Positions 34,409 through 44,112 are shown, counted from the stretch's first letter. The stretch: DNA of 64,000 nt from Pseudomonas mandelii (GCF_024138395.1 NZ_JAMYDU010000003.1:310001-374000), one strand, 5' to 3'. Numbers and translations: made by a program. The notes: a model not told the origin generated them from the sequence alone.

Positions 34409-37321
34409 TTACAACCCTTCGTCCAACACCTTCGACAGCATGTCGACAAAGAAATCCACGCTCTGACGCGAGGTGACCATCGGCGGTTTGATCTTGAGAA
34501 TGTTCAGGTAATCACCCGTCGGCTGCATGAAGATTCCCAACTCTCGAAGGCGATCGCACAACGCCGTGGTTTCTTCGGTCGCGGGCTCGAGGGTTTCTCG
34601 ATTGCGGATCAACTCCACGCCCAGATAGAAGCCGGAACCATGCACCGCTCCTACCAACGGATGCCGGTCAATCAACGCTTCAAGACGTTCCTTGAAATAC
34701 CCGCCCACGACCTGGGCGTTTTCCCAGAGTTTTTCTTCTTCCATCACATCCAGCACTGCCATGCCGATCTGGCAACTGACCGGGCTGCCACCAGCCGACG
34801 AGAAGAAGTAACCCTCCGCCTCCAGCGCTTCGGCAATTTCCCGACGAGTAATGACTGCGCCCAGCGGCTGGCCGTTACCCATGCCTTTGGCCATGGTGAT
34901 GATGTCTGGCACCACGCCCTGTTCTTCGAAACCCCAAAAGAATTTGCCCATGCGGCCGTAACCGACCTGCACCTCATCGGCGATGCACACCCCGCCCAGA
35001 GCGCGGACCAGCGCATAGACCTGCTTCAAATAGCCCGGCGGCAGCGAGATACCGCCGGCATTGCCGTACACCGGCTCGCAGATGAAACCGGCTAACTGGC
35101 GTTTCTGCTCGGCGATTTTCGCCAGGTTGTGCTCGACGCTACGCACATAGTCGGGGGCGCTGTCGACGCCACGAAACTCACCACGATAGGTGTTCGGTGC
35201 GGTGACCGGATGCACCCAATCGGGACGGCTGCTCAAGGCCTTGGGGTTGTCGGCAATCGAAGTCGACACCGCATCCGCCGCCACCGACCAGCCGTGATAA
35301 GCCTCCAACACGCTGAGCATGTCTCGACCGCCGCTGTAGGCCCAGGCCAGGCGGATCGCCAGATCATTGGCCTCGGTACCGCTGTTGACCAGAAATACGC
35401 GATCCATGTTGTCCGGTGCCAGTTTCAGCAAGCGCTCGGAAAACTCGGCAATCGCTGCGTAATGAAAACGCGAGTTGGTGTTGAGCAACGACCACTGCCG
35501 GCTGGCGACGGCCGCCATGCGCGGATGGCCATGACCGAGCACCGCGACATTGTTGAGCATGTCGAGGTAAGAGCGCCCCTGCATATCGATCAGGTGATTG
35601 CGCCAGCCTCGCTCGATGCGCGGCGGGTCGACGTAATAGTGTTTTTGGGAGCGAGCGAAACTCGCGTCACGGCGAACCAGCAATGTCTGCGGGTCGAGTT
35701 CTTCTTCCGCATTACAGGCCAGGCCCAGCAACACGGCAGGTGAAGGGCACAACGCCTGCCAGGCTGCCGCGCGCGAAGGTGTGCAAAACAACGGCGCGTC
35801 GAGCTGAGCGCTTCGACACAACTGCACGATCAACGGCCCGCTGACCGAACCCAACACCTGGCCTTTGACCAGTGCCGCGCTACTGCGTACCGATGGGGCC
35901 ACACCCCACAATCGGACGCTGAGCTCTGGGCCGTCCAGTTGCAGCAAATTCTCCCCTTCGATATGGATCACCCCGGCAAACGGCGCTTCGACCGCCGTGC
36001 CGTCGGGCACTCGCAATGCAACGTGTAACGGGAAAGTGTCCGGTTCGCTGGCGCTGTCCGGCCGAGTGCGGGACAAACGATACTGGCCATATCGACTGGC
36101 CGCCAGACCGTGAGCTGCGGCGGCTTCCGTCAACAAACGCAGATCGATTCCTTGCTGCTCCCAGTTACCCGCCTCGAAATGCGGGCTGAGCACGCCTAGA
36201 TCGATCAACGCAAATTCTCGCCCCACCAGACTCGGCAACAATGGCGCGAAGCTTTCACTGCCGATGCTCGGCAGGCTTTGCCCGACTGCAGTAAGAATCG
36301 CCGCCTCCATCAATTCCAATGGCACCGACGTGGCAACGCGGAAAATTTCCCACTCATGGGTCAGGTTGTCACGACTGTACTCATTGCCCGGATCGATGCT
36401 GACCTGCTGCTCGCCACTCAGCACCAACACCGCCGAACGCGCAACAATCAGCGGCCATAGCGCCAGCAACTCTTCATGCTGCAACGGATTGACCGCGTGA
36501 TAAGCCCGAACCGCCGGCAAAATGTAGAACGGATCGCCATCGGCATGATGCAGCAGCGCGGCGCAAGTCACCGACAGATCGGTGATCCGCCAGGTTCGAA
36601 CCAGATCGCCGAAATCGATCACGCCCTGCAACTGCCATTGGCGCTGAGAATCCCGCTGCCAGACCACGTTGTCGTCGGTGATGTCCATGTGAATCGCCTG
36701 CACCGGCAGCTTACCCACCAGTGGCTGCAAATGGCGCTCGGCCTGTTCGGCCGCTTTAGCAATCAACGCTCGTTGCCGCTCATCCTTGATCACCGGCAGC
36801 AAATGCGCGATCAACGTGTTGGCGTGGCGGGCGTCCCATTGAAGGGTGCGCTCAAGGCCCGGATGATCGAAACCGGCTAGCGCCAGGTCCATTTCGCCGC
36901 AAAGCCGACCGAAACCGGCAACCACTGAATGGCTCAGATGATCAAGGTGCGTCAGCGACTGGCCGTCGATGTAATCGAGCAGGCGCATATGCACCGCTTG
37001 GCCGCCGACCTCCAGGGAAAGCAAGTCTGCGCCGTTTTTGGCAGGGATAACTCGTGGCACCTGCACGCCAGAATATTCAGCCAGATGCTTGAGCCCTGCG
37101 TGCTGAGCTTGCAGCTCCAGCGACGAGTAATCACCACGGCAGATTTTCAGGACGAAACGCACCTGCTCGCTGTCGACGCGAAAATTGAGATCCTGCTGGC
37201 TCCCAAGCGCCTGCAACTGCCCGCTCAGCCCGTAATGCTCTTCCAGCAGCTCAAGCGCTTGCGCCGCAGACACCTGCGGGCTGGGCAGACTGGCGCGGTG
37301 AATCAACGTGGCGAGCGGCAT
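34409..37321 (-). CDS. Kinase / M23-like / class III PLP enzyme fusion
   Basis: The 970-residue cytosolic fusion has three parts. Residues 15-340 are an APH-like kinase (catalytic AIHMDITDDNVVW near 210, metal Asp in GVIDFGDLVRT near 235). Residues about 420-510 form an M23-like barrel (FPLHVALRVPDGTAVEAPFAG) in which the metal-binding HxxxD aspartate is missing. Residues 560-970 are a class III aminotransferase fold (NSGTEANDLAIRLAW; DEVQVGYGRMG; PLP lysine in AKGMGNGQPLG). Human hydroxylysine kinase and the phospholyases for phosphohydroxylysine and phosphoethanolamine resemble the outer domains, so phosphorylation and then phospho-elimination of an amino alcohol is likely. An amine substrate would fit the neighbouring agu genes. 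Confidence 0.88.
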   Translation of the reverse strand: MPLATLIHRASLPSPQVSAAQALELLEEHYGLSGQLQALGSQQDLNFRVDSEQVRFVLKICRGDYSSLELQAQHAGLKHLAEYSGVQVPRVIPAKNGADLLSLEVGGQAVHMRLLDYIDGQSLTHLDHLSHSVVAGFGRLCGEMDLALAGFDHPGLERTLQWDARHANTLIAHLLPVIKDERQRALIAKAAEQAERHLQPLVGKLPVQAIHMDITDDNVVWQRDSQRQWQLQGVIDFGDLVRTWRITDLSVTCAALLHHADGDPFYILPAVRAYHAVNPLQHEELLALWPLIVARSAVLVLSGEQQVSIDPGNEYSRDNLTHEWEIFRVATSVPLELMEAAILTAVGQSLPSIGSESFAPLLPSLVGREFALIDLGVLSPHFEAGNWEQQGIDLRLLTEAAAAHGLAASRYGQYRLSRTRPDSASEPDTFPLHVALRVPDGTAVEAPFAGVIHIEGENLLQLDGPELSVRLWGVAPSVRSSAALVKGQVLGSVSGPLIVQLCRSAQLDAPLFCTPSRAAAWQALCPSPAVLLGLACNAEEELDPQTLLVRRDASFARSQKHYYVDPPRIERGWRNHLIDMQGRSYLDMLNNVAVLGHGHPRMAAVASRQWSLLNTNSRFHYAAIAEFSERLLKLAPDNMDRVFLVNSGTEANDLAIRLAWAYSGGRDMLSVLEAYHGWSVAADAVSTSIADNPKALSSRPDWVHPVTAPNTYRGEFRGVDSAPDYVRSVEHNLAKIAEQKRQLAGFICEPVYGNAGGISLPPGYLKQVYALVRALGGVCIADEVQVGYGRMGKFFWGFEEQGVVPDIITMAKGMGNGQPLGAVITRREIAEALEAEGYFFSSAGGSPVSCQIGMAVLDVMEEEKLWENAQVVGGYFKERLEALIDRHPLVGAVHGSGFYLGVELIRNRETLEPATEETTALCDRLRELGIFMQPTGDYLNILKIKPPMVTSRQSVDFFVDMLSKVLDEGL

Positions 37322-37498
37322 ACAAACCCCCTGAAATTTTATTAGGCGCTTATATCGCCATTGCTTGGGGCGATACGCAACCCTCTTCCTGGTTGGCGCG
37401 AATCAAATGCTCGCGCATTTCTCTTCACCACCCCACTCGCACCCGCCGCCACTTTGCGTAAGAATGTCGGCCATCACGCCTATTGCTGGAGAAACACC

Positions 37499-38044
37499 AT
37501 GAATGTAGTCACCACCGACCTGCCCGGTGTTCTGATCATCGAACCCAAGGTATTTGGTGACGAGCGCGGCTTCTTCTATGAGAGCTTCAACGCCAAGGCT
37601 TTCGAAGAGGCAACCGGCCTGAACACTCAGTTCGTTCAGGACAACCACTCCCGCTCGCAAAAAGGTGTACTGCGCGGTTTGCATTACCAGTTGGAAAACA
37701 CTCAGGGCAAACTGGTGCGTGTCACCGCTGGTGAAGTGCTGGACGTGGCGGTGGACATTCGCCGCAGCTCGCCGCATTTCGGCAAATGGGTCGCTGTGCG
37801 TCTTTCTGCCGACAACCATCGCCAACTCTGGGTGCCGGAAGGTTTTGCCCATGGTTTCGTGGTGTTGAGCGATTTCGCCGAATTCCTCTACAAAACCACC
37901 GACTACTACACCCCGTCGGCCGAGCGCAGCATTCGCTGGGACGATCCGGACCTGGGCATTGACTGGCAGCTGGACGAAGCACCGAAGCTTTCGGCCAAGG
38001 ATCAGTCCGCCGCGCTCTTCAAGGACGCTGAAGTCTTTTCCTGA
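37499..38044 (+). CDS. rmlC: dTDP-4-dehydrorhamnose 3,5-epimerase RmlC
   Basis: The start at 37499 (MNVVTTDLPGVLIIEP) gives 181 residues, the family length; a frame opening at 37361 is not supported. The cupin has VFGDERGFFYESF, the catalytic histidine in RGLHYQLE near residue 64, and PEGFAHGF. It epimerises dTDP-4-keto-6-deoxyglucose in dTDP-L-rhamnose synthesis for lipopolysaccharide or exopolysaccharide. The usual rmlB, rmlA and rmlD partners are not adjacent. Confidence 0.95.
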   Translation: MNVVTTDLPGVLIIEPKVFGDERGFFYESFNAKAFEEATGLNTQFVQDNHSRSQKGVLRGLHYQLENTQGKLVRVTAGEVLDVAVDIRRSSPHFGKWVAVRLSADNHRQLWVPEGFAHGFVVLSDFAEFLYKTTDYYTPSAERSIRWDDPDLGIDWQLDEAPKLSAKDQSAALFKDAEVFS

Positions 38045-38144
38045 ATTGCTGTGTGAATTTTCACCGCCAGCGCGCACTTGACCCCAGGTGCGCAGACTGC
38101 GCCCGCAAGCCTAGGCATAATGCGTCTGTATCCACAGGCGTTTG

Positions 38145-39959
38145 ATGCTCATGACTCCGACCCTTCCTCGCAGACCCCGCTGGCGCAGCCTGGCGTTGCT
38201 CGCTTTGTGCCTGGCGCCCTTGCTGTGGCCGCTGGAGCATCTGGCCGAGCGTTATTACCGCAGCGAACTGGCCGGACAGAACCGTCAGACCCTCGACCTC
38301 TACGTCGCCAACCTGCTGGGCACCCTGCACCGGTATGAAGTGCTGCCGCAGATTCTCGGCGAGCTGCCCGCCCTGCGCACGACGTTGGCCGCGCCCGACG
38401 AGGGCGTGATTCAGGGCAATGCCAATCGCCTGTTGAAAAACATCAGTGCCCAGACCGGCGCCGAAGTCATGTACCTGATGGACACCACTGGCAAGACGCT
38501 GGCGGCCTCCAACTGGGACAAGCACGACAGCTTCGTTGGCCGTAATTTCGCCTTCCGGCCTTATTTCAGTGAAGCGATGGCCGGGCGTCTGGGGCGCTTC
38601 TTCGGCTTGGGGACGACCTCGGCCAAACGCGGTTACTTCTTCGCCGCAGCGGTGCGTGATCGTGAAAAAATCATCGGTGTATTGGTCGTCAAGGTCGACC
38701 TCGACCACACCGAAAGCCTCTGGGGCAAAACCCCGGAACAGCTGTTGGTGACCGACCACAACGGCGTGGTCATCCTCACGTCACGGCCCGAGTGGCGTTT
38801 CCGCTCGACCCGCCCATTGAGCGACGCAGAGCGCGAGGCCATCGCCGCGATTCAACCCTACCCCACCCGTGATCCCAAGCCGTTGAATCTCGACGCCAAC
38901 GCCTGGCTGACCCAAACCCGGCAGATCGAAGAAACCGGCTGGAGCGTCAGTATCCTTGCACCACGTACCCTGATCGACCGCCCGGTACGCACCGTCGTGG
39001 CCATTGGCGGCGCAACGCTATTGGTATTGATGCTGTTGCTCGGCCTAATGATGCAACGCCGACGCCATTACCTGGAACGAATCGCTTTCGAAGGCAAGGC
39101 CCGTCAGGAACTGGAAGGCCGGGTCGCCGAACGGACCAGCGACCTCGAAGGCCTCAACCGTCGACTGAGACAGGAAGTGCTGGAGCGCGAACACGCTCAG
39201 CAAGAACTGGTGCGCGCGCAGGATGACCTGGTGCAGGCCGGCAAGCTCTCGGCGCTGGGGACGATGTCGGCGAGCATCAGCCATGAACTCAATCAGCCGC
39301 TGGCGGCAATTCGCAGCTACGCGGAAAACGCCGAAGTGCTGCTCGATCATCAGCGCACCGAGGATGCTCGCGGTAACCTCAAGCTGATCAGCGAATTGAC
39401 CGGGCGCATGGCCTCGATCATTGCCCACCTGCGCGCCTTCGCCCGGCGTGATCGTCACGCCCCGGAAAGCGTGGCCCTGCAACCAGCACTGGACGATGCC
39501 TTGGCGTTATTGGCCAAGCGTCGGCGCAGCATGGAAGTCGAGCTGATCCGCGACCTGCCGGCGGCCACCCTGTGGGTCGAGGCCGGGGAAACCCGTCTGC
39601 GCCAGGTACTCGGTAACTTGCTGGCCAATGCCCTCGATGCTCTGACGGAAAAAGGCCCGCCGCGTAAACTCTGGTTGAGTGCCGAGTCCACCGCCGATGG
39701 CGTCAATCTGTACATTCGCGACAACGGCCCCGGGTTCTGCCTGGAAGCGCTGGGTCGTGCCGGCGAGCCCTTCTACACCACCAAGACCCGCACTCAGGGG
39801 CTTGGGCTGGGGCTGGCGATCTGCGACACGCTGATGCGCGCCTTCGGCGGTGAACTGTCGTTCTCCAACCACAAGGAAGGTGGCGCCCTGATTACCCTGA
39901 AATTGCGCGCAGGCGCACCGGGCGTGAGCCTGCAACCGTCCGAGGACCGAAGTGCATGA
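38145..39959 (+). CDS. dctB: C4-dicarboxylate-type sensor histidine kinase DctB
   Basis: I place the start at the ATG at 38145 (AGG six bases upstream); a TTG at 38142 and an ATG at 38151 are alternatives. The 604-residue protein has two membrane helices (residues about 12-28 and 285-305) flanking a double-PDC sensor domain. A coiled linker follows, then the phospho-acceptor in SASISHELNQPLAAI near residue 380, and the ATPase boxes (NLLANALDAL, DNGPGF, GLGLGLAIC). DctB senses succinate, fumarate or malate. Its stop overlaps dctD by ATGA. Confidence 0.9.
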   Translation: MLMTPTLPRRPRWRSLALLALCLAPLLWPLEHLAERYYRSELAGQNRQTLDLYVANLLGTLHRYEVLPQILGELPALRTTLAAPDEGVIQGNANRLLKNISAQTGAEVMYLMDTTGKTLAASNWDKHDSFVGRNFAFRPYFSEAMAGRLGRFFGLGTTSAKRGYFFAAAVRDREKIIGVLVVKVDLDHTESLWGKTPEQLLVTDHNGVVILTSRPEWRFRSTRPLSDAEREAIAAIQPYPTRDPKPLNLDANAWLTQTRQIEETGWSVSILAPRTLIDRPVRTVVAIGGATLLVLMLLLGLMMQRRRHYLERIAFEGKARQELEGRVAERTSDLEGLNRRLRQEVLEREHAQQELVRAQDDLVQAGKLSALGTMSASISHELNQPLAAIRSYAENAEVLLDHQRTEDARGNLKLISELTGRMASIIAHLRAFARRDRHAPESVALQPALDDALALLAKRRRSMEVELIRDLPAATLWVEAGETRLRQVLGNLLANALDALTEKGPPRKLWLSAESTADGVNLYIRDNGPGFCLEALGRAGEPFYTTKTRTQGLGLGLAICDTLMRAFGGELSFSNHKEGGALITLKLRAGAPGVSLQPSEDRSA

Positions 39960-41350
39960 CCATCGACAACCGCATCCAGGTCGTGTTGATCGACGACGAT
40001 CCCCACCTGCGTCAGGCCCTGAGCCAGACCCTCGACCTGGCCGGCCTGAAGATCCTGCCGCTGGCTGAAGCCAAAGGCCTGGCCGGGCAACTGGAACGCG
40101 ACTGGCCGGGGGTGGTGGTCAGCGACATCCGCATGCCGGGCATGGACGGTCTCGAACTGCTGACCGAACTCCACGCCCAGGATCCGGAGCTGCCGGTGCT
40201 GCTGATCACCGGCCACGGCGATGTACCGCTAGCCGTACAAGCCATGCGCGCCGGGGCCTATGACTTTCTGGAAAAACCTTTCGCCAGCGACTCCCTGCTC
40301 GACAGCGTACGTCGAGCCCTGGACCTGCGCCGGCTGGTGCTGGACAACCGCAGCCTGCGTCTGGCCCTGAGCGATCGCAACGAACTGAGCGCTCGACTTG
40401 TGGGGCAATCGGCGCCGATGCTGCGCCTGCGCGAGCAGATCGGTGCACTGGCGGCAACCAAGGCCGACGTGCTGATCCTCGGTGAAACCGGTGCGGGCAA
40501 AGAAGTGGTGGCACGCGCGCTGCACGATTTGTCGAGTCGGCGTAACGGCCCGTTCGTGGCGATCAACGCCGGGGCGCTGGCCGAGTCGGTGGTGGAAAGC
40601 GAGCTGTTCGGTCATGAACCCGGTGCGTTTACCGGCGCGCAGAAGCGCCGCATCGGCAAGTTCGAATTCGCCAACGGCGGCACGTTGTTCCTCGATGAAA
40701 TCGAAAGCATGAGCCTGGACGTGCAGGTGAAACTGCTGCGCTTGCTGCAAGAGCGGGTGGTCGAGCGCTTGGGCGGCAATCAGTTGATCCCGCTGGACAT
40801 CCGCATCATCGCCGCGACCAAGGAAGACCTGCGTCAATCCGCTGATCAGGGCCGCTTCCGTGCCGACTTGTATTACCGCCTGAACGTCGCGCCGCTGCGC
40901 ATTCCGCCGTTGCGCGAGCGGGGCGAGGATGCGTTGATGCTGTTCCAGCATTTCGCCGATGAAGCCAGCGCCCGACACGGTTTACCGCCCCACGAATTGC
41001 AGCCGGGGCACCGGGCGCTGCTATTGCGCCATACCTGGCCAGGCAACGTGCGCGAATTGCAGAATGCCGCCGAACGCTTTGCCCTGGGCCTGGAACTGGC
41101 GCTGGACAACAGCGCGCCAGATGGCGGCGTCGGCAGCACGATTGAAGTGGTCAGCGGCGGTCTGAGCGAGCAAGTGGAGAACTTCGAGAAGAGCCTGATT
41201 GCCGCCGAACTGGCGCGCTCGCACAGTTCCGTGCGCAGCCTCGCCGAAGCACTCGGCATTCCGCGCAAAACTTTGCATGACAAGCTGCGCAAGCATGGTC
41301 TGAACTTCGCCGACAGCGGTGCCAGCAGCCAAACCGACGACCTCGATTGA
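39956..41350 (+). CDS. dctD: Sigma-54-dependent response regulator DctD
   Basis: The 464-residue protein has a receiver domain (IDDDPHLR at about 11, phospho-Asp in VVVSDIRMPGMDG at about 57). The AAA+ module has Walker A GETGAGKE near residue 176, the sigma-54 contact loop GAFTGAQ near 222, and Walker B GGTLFLDEIESM. A Fis-type helix-turn-helix at the end (VRSLAEALGIPRKTLHDKLRKHG) binds enhancers, typically of dctA. No dctA target lies in this window, so it acts at a distance. Confidence 0.93.
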   Translation: MTIDNRIQVVLIDDDPHLRQALSQTLDLAGLKILPLAEAKGLAGQLERDWPGVVVSDIRMPGMDGLELLTELHAQDPELPVLLITGHGDVPLAVQAMRAGAYDFLEKPFASDSLLDSVRRALDLRRLVLDNRSLRLALSDRNELSARLVGQSAPMLRLREQIGALAATKADVLILGETGAGKEVVARALHDLSSRRNGPFVAINAGALAESVVESELFGHEPGAFTGAQKRRIGKFEFANGGTLFLDEIESMSLDVQVKLLRLLQERVVERLGGNQLIPLDIRIIAATKEDLRQSADQGRFRADLYYRLNVAPLRIPPLRERGEDALMLFQHFADEASARHGLPPHELQPGHRALLLRHTWPGNVRELQNAAERFALGLELALDNSAPDGGVGSTIEVVSGGLSEQVENFEKSLIAAELARSHSSVRSLAEALGIPRKTLHDKLRKHGLNFADSGASSQTDDLD

Positions 41351-41390
41351 GCTACCGTAAAATCATCCTCTTCAAACAAAAGGCCAGTGA

Positions 41391-41846
41391 ATGAACCGCG
41401 ACAGTCGTCACCTGGAATCGATCCTCCATTCCGACATCCCCCTCACGCGGAAGATGGGCCTCAAAGTGCTCGACTGGCACGACCAACAACTGCGCCTGCA
41501 CCTGCCGCTGGAGGCCAACGTCAATCACAAGAGCACCATGTTCGGCGGCAGCCTGTATTGCGGCGCAGTGCTGGCCGGCTGGGGCTGGTTGCATTTGCGT
41601 TTGCACGAAGCAGGCATTGAAGACGGGCACATCGTGATTCAGGAAGGGCAGATCAGCTATCCGCTGCCGGTCACCATGGACGCGACGGCAATTTGTCATG
41701 CACCGAGTGCGGCGGTGTGGAAGAAGTTTTTGGCGATGTATGAGCGATATGGACGGGCGCGGTTGACGCTGCATTCGCGGATCGTGAATGCAGGGAGTGA
41801 AGAGGATGCAGTGAAGTTTACCGGGCAGTATGTCCTTCACCGGTAA
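41391..41846 (+). CDS. YiiD C-terminal-type hot-dog thioesterase
   Basis: The 151-residue protein has a hot-dog fold of the YiiD_C (thioesterase) type: LEANVNHKSTMFGGSLYCGAVLAGWGWL near residues 42-70 is the diagnostic stretch. No GNAT domain is fused to it, unlike E. coli YiiD (FabY). It probably hydrolyses an acyl-CoA or acyl-ACP; the substrate is unknown. It starts 40 bases after dctD, so it may be carried on the same message. A large hairpin repeat follows directly. Confidence 0.82.
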   Translation: MNRDSRHLESILHSDIPLTRKMGLKVLDWHDQQLRLHLPLEANVNHKSTMFGGSLYCGAVLAGWGWLHLRLHEAGIEDGHIVIQEGQISYPLPVTMDATAICHAPSAAVWKKFLAMYERYGRARLTLHSRIVNAGSEEDAVKFTGQYVLHR

Positions 41847-41849
41847 AGC

Positions 41850-41943
41850 AAAAGATCGCAGCCTCGCTTCGCTCGACAGCTCCTACAGGTCGGAATGCGT
41901 TCCCTTGTAGGAGCTGTCGAGCGAAGCGAGGCTGCGATCTTTT
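41850..41943. repeat. Perfect 38-base inverted repeat, family C
   Basis: The left arm (41850-41887, AAAAGATCGCAGCCTCGCTT then CGCTCGACAGCTCCTACA) is matched without mismatch by the right arm at 41906-41943 around an 18-base loop. The ends AAAAGATC and GATCTTTT would work as a strong terminator for both flanking convergent genes. Only one copy is in this window. Confidence 0.92.
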
Positions 41944-41947
41944 GATC

Positions 41948-42781
41948 TTAACCGCGGGCCAAAGCCAACAACTTCTCCCGCCATGCCGCCTTAGCCGGCA
42001 GCGCCAGGAAAAACTCATTCAACAACGACTCCCGCGCCGGATAGCAGAACGGCTCACCATTTAAATCCAGCACCTCCCCCCCCGCGCCTTCCAGCACACC
42101 TTGCGCAGCGGCCGTGTCCCACTGCGATGTCGGCGCCAACCGCGGGTAAAAATCCGCTGCCCCTTCCGCCAGCAGGCAAAATTTCAGCGAACTTCCGATA
42201 TTGGCAAGTTGCAGCTCACCCAGGCTGTCGCTCAACCCCGCGAGTAACCGTTCCTGCTCAGGGCTCGAATGCCGACGACTGGCGACCACCGTAAAAGCTT
42301 CACCCGTAGCCGGAACGTCGCGAACCTGAATTGGCAACGGCTCGGCGTCTTTATCGCCACGCCAGGCCCCCACCCCGGCACCGCCGACATAAAAACGCCC
42401 ATTGGTCGGCATCGACACCACGCCAAATACCACACGGCCCTGCTCGATCAGCGCAATGTTGACGGTGAACTCTTCGCTACCCGAGATGAACTCCTTGGTC
42501 CCGTCCAACGGATCGACCAGCCACCAGCGCTGCCAGCCAGCGCGCACGCTCTGGGGGATATTGGCGTCCTCTTCGGACAGCACCGGAATGCTCGGATCCA
42601 GCGCCGTCAGCCCGGCCAGAATCAGATGATGAGCCGCCATGTCGGCAGCTGTAACGGGCGAATCATCGGACTTTGCAGTGACTGCAACGTTGATACGCCA
42701 AAATGGCAGGATCGCCTCGCCAGCCTTCAAAGCCAGTTCAACGACTGGCGCCATCAACGGATGGGGGAAATTCAACGTCAT
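41948..42781 (-). CDS. cysQ: 3'(2'),5'-bisphosphate nucleotidase CysQ
   Basis: CysQ dephosphorylates PAP (adenosine 3',5'-bisphosphate), the by-product of sulfate activation. The 277-residue inositol-monophosphatase fold has the metal site LSEEDAN and WLVDPLDGTKEF near residues 68-95 and the distal WDTAAAQGVLEGAGG near 218. It overlaps nudE by ATGA. NudE also handles adenine nucleotides, so the pair makes sense as nucleotide housekeeping. Confidence 0.96.
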   Translation of the reverse strand: MTLNFPHPLMAPVVELALKAGEAILPFWRINVAVTAKSDDSPVTAADMAAHHLILAGLTALDPSIPVLSEEDANIPQSVRAGWQRWWLVDPLDGTKEFISGSEEFTVNIALIEQGRVVFGVVSMPTNGRFYVGGAGVGAWRGDKDAEPLPIQVRDVPATGEAFTVVASRRHSSPEQERLLAGLSDSLGELQLANIGSSLKFCLLAEGAADFYPRLAPTSQWDTAAAQGVLEGAGGEVLDLNGEPFCYPARESLLNEFFLALPAKAAWREKLLALARG

Positions 42782-43344
42782 GGCAGGAACACCCCACGTT
42801 GAGTCAGTAGATCACGAGCCAGATACAATGCCGCCAAGGCACGGCCCTCGGTGAATCGCGGGTTTTGCGCAAGGGATGACAATTCACGCAGGTTGATCTT
42901 TTCCACCCCCATCGGCTCGGGCTCGTCGCCTTCCAGGCGTTCTTCGTACAGGTCGGTGGCCAGCACCACCTGAATTCTCTGGCTCATGTAGCCCGGTGAC
43001 AACGACAACTCGGTCAAATGTTCAAGCTGCCGCGCGCCATACCCGGCCTCTTCCATGAGCTCGCGCTCGGCCGCCGCCAACACGTCTTCGCCCGGCTCGA
43101 TCAAGCCTTTGGGCAGGGACAGCTCGTATGCATCGGTGCCACCGCAGTATTCCTCCACCAACACCGCGTGCTCCGCGTCGAGCATCGCCACGATCATCAC
43201 CGCGCCATGACCGGTGCCTTTGCTGACCAGACGCTCGTAAGTGCGCTCAACGCCATTGGAAAAGCGTAACTTCAGCTCTTCGACACAGAACAAACGGCTG
43301 GTGGCGACGATCTCGCGGGCGAGTACGGTGGGTTTCTGGCGCAT
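42778..43344 (-). CDS. nudE: ADP compounds hydrolase NudE
   Basis: NudE is a Nudix hydrolase acting on NADH, ADP-ribose and Ap3A-like compounds. The Nudix box is GLIEPGEDVLAAAERELMEE near residues 83-102, followed by AGYGARQLEHL. The 188-residue length and the N-terminal ATSRLFCVEELKLRFSNG fit the family. It is the first gene of a nudE-cysQ operon and is divergent from yrfG with a 90-base gap. Confidence 0.96.
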   Translation of the reverse strand: MRQKPTVLAREIVATSRLFCVEELKLRFSNGVERTYERLVSKGTGHGAVMIVAMLDAEHAVLVEEYCGGTDAYELSLPKGLIEPGEDVLAAAERELMEEAGYGARQLEHLTELSLSPGYMSQRIQVVLATDLYEERLEGDEPEPMGVEKINLRELSSLAQNPRFTEGRALAALYLARDLLTQRGVFLP

Positions 43345-43434
43345 AAATGGCTCCTTGGCGTAAGCGCGTTACTATACCCGGCCTATCCTGATTGTTTATC
43401 TCGGATATCTTTTTTACCGCTGGAGAAGTTTTTT

Positions 43435-44097
43435 ATGTCCCTGCTGCCCTGGCGCGACATCGATACCGTTTTGCTGGATATGGACGGCACGTTGCTGGAC
43501 CTGCACTACGACAATCATTTCTGGATGGAACACCTGCCCCAGCGTTATGCCGAGCTGCATGGGGTGAGCCGGGCCATGGCGGAGCTGGAATTGCAGCCGT
43601 TGTTCGAACGCAATGCCGGTCAGTTGCAGTGGTACTGCCTGGACTTCTGGAGCGCCGAGCTGAAGCTGTCGGTGCGCGAACTGAAACTGGAAACCGCGCA
43701 CTTGATCGCCCTGCGCCCGGATGCGGACACGTTTCTGGCGGCGATCAAACGGGCCGGCAAGCGCGTGGTACTAATCACCAACGCCCACCGTGACTCGCTG
43801 TCATTGAAGCTGGAACGAATTGAACTGGCGCCGTATTTCGAGCGGTTGATCAGCTCTCACGATTACGGTTTCCCCAAGGAAAACCCGCAGTTCTGGGATG
43901 CCTTGCAGGCCGACATCGGCTTCGACCCGACACGCAGTCTGTTTATCGACGATACGTTGCCGATTCTGCGCAGTGCACGCAATTTTGGCGTGGCGCATCT
44001 GCTGGCCGTGAGCGAGCCGGACAGCCGCAAAGGGCCGAAGGACACGGCCGAGTTTGCGGCGGTGGGGGATTATCGGGAATTGATTGCCGGGCTCTGA
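43435..44097 (+). CDS. yrfG: GMP/IMP nucleotidase YrfG (HAD family)
   Basis: The 220-residue HAD hydrolase has the nucleophile motif LLDMDGTLLDL near residue 17, motif II VLITNAHRD near 108, and SLFIDDTLPIL near 165. In E. coli YrfG dephosphorylates GMP and IMP and sits beside hslR-hslO-pckA; here those lie about 17 kb away. The TGGAGAAG ribosome-binding site supports the ATG. A family-B repeat follows. Confidence 0.93.
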   Translation: MSLLPWRDIDTVLLDMDGTLLDLHYDNHFWMEHLPQRYAELHGVSRAMAELELQPLFERNAGQLQWYCLDFWSAELKLSVRELKLETAHLIALRPDADTFLAAIKRAGKRVVLITNAHRDSLSLKLERIELAPYFERLISSHDYGFPKENPQFWDALQADIGFDPTRSLFIDDTLPILRSARNFGVAHLLAVSEPDSRKGPKDTAEFAAVGDYRELIAGL

Positions 44098-44112
44098 TAC
44101 CGAGTCGTCTGC

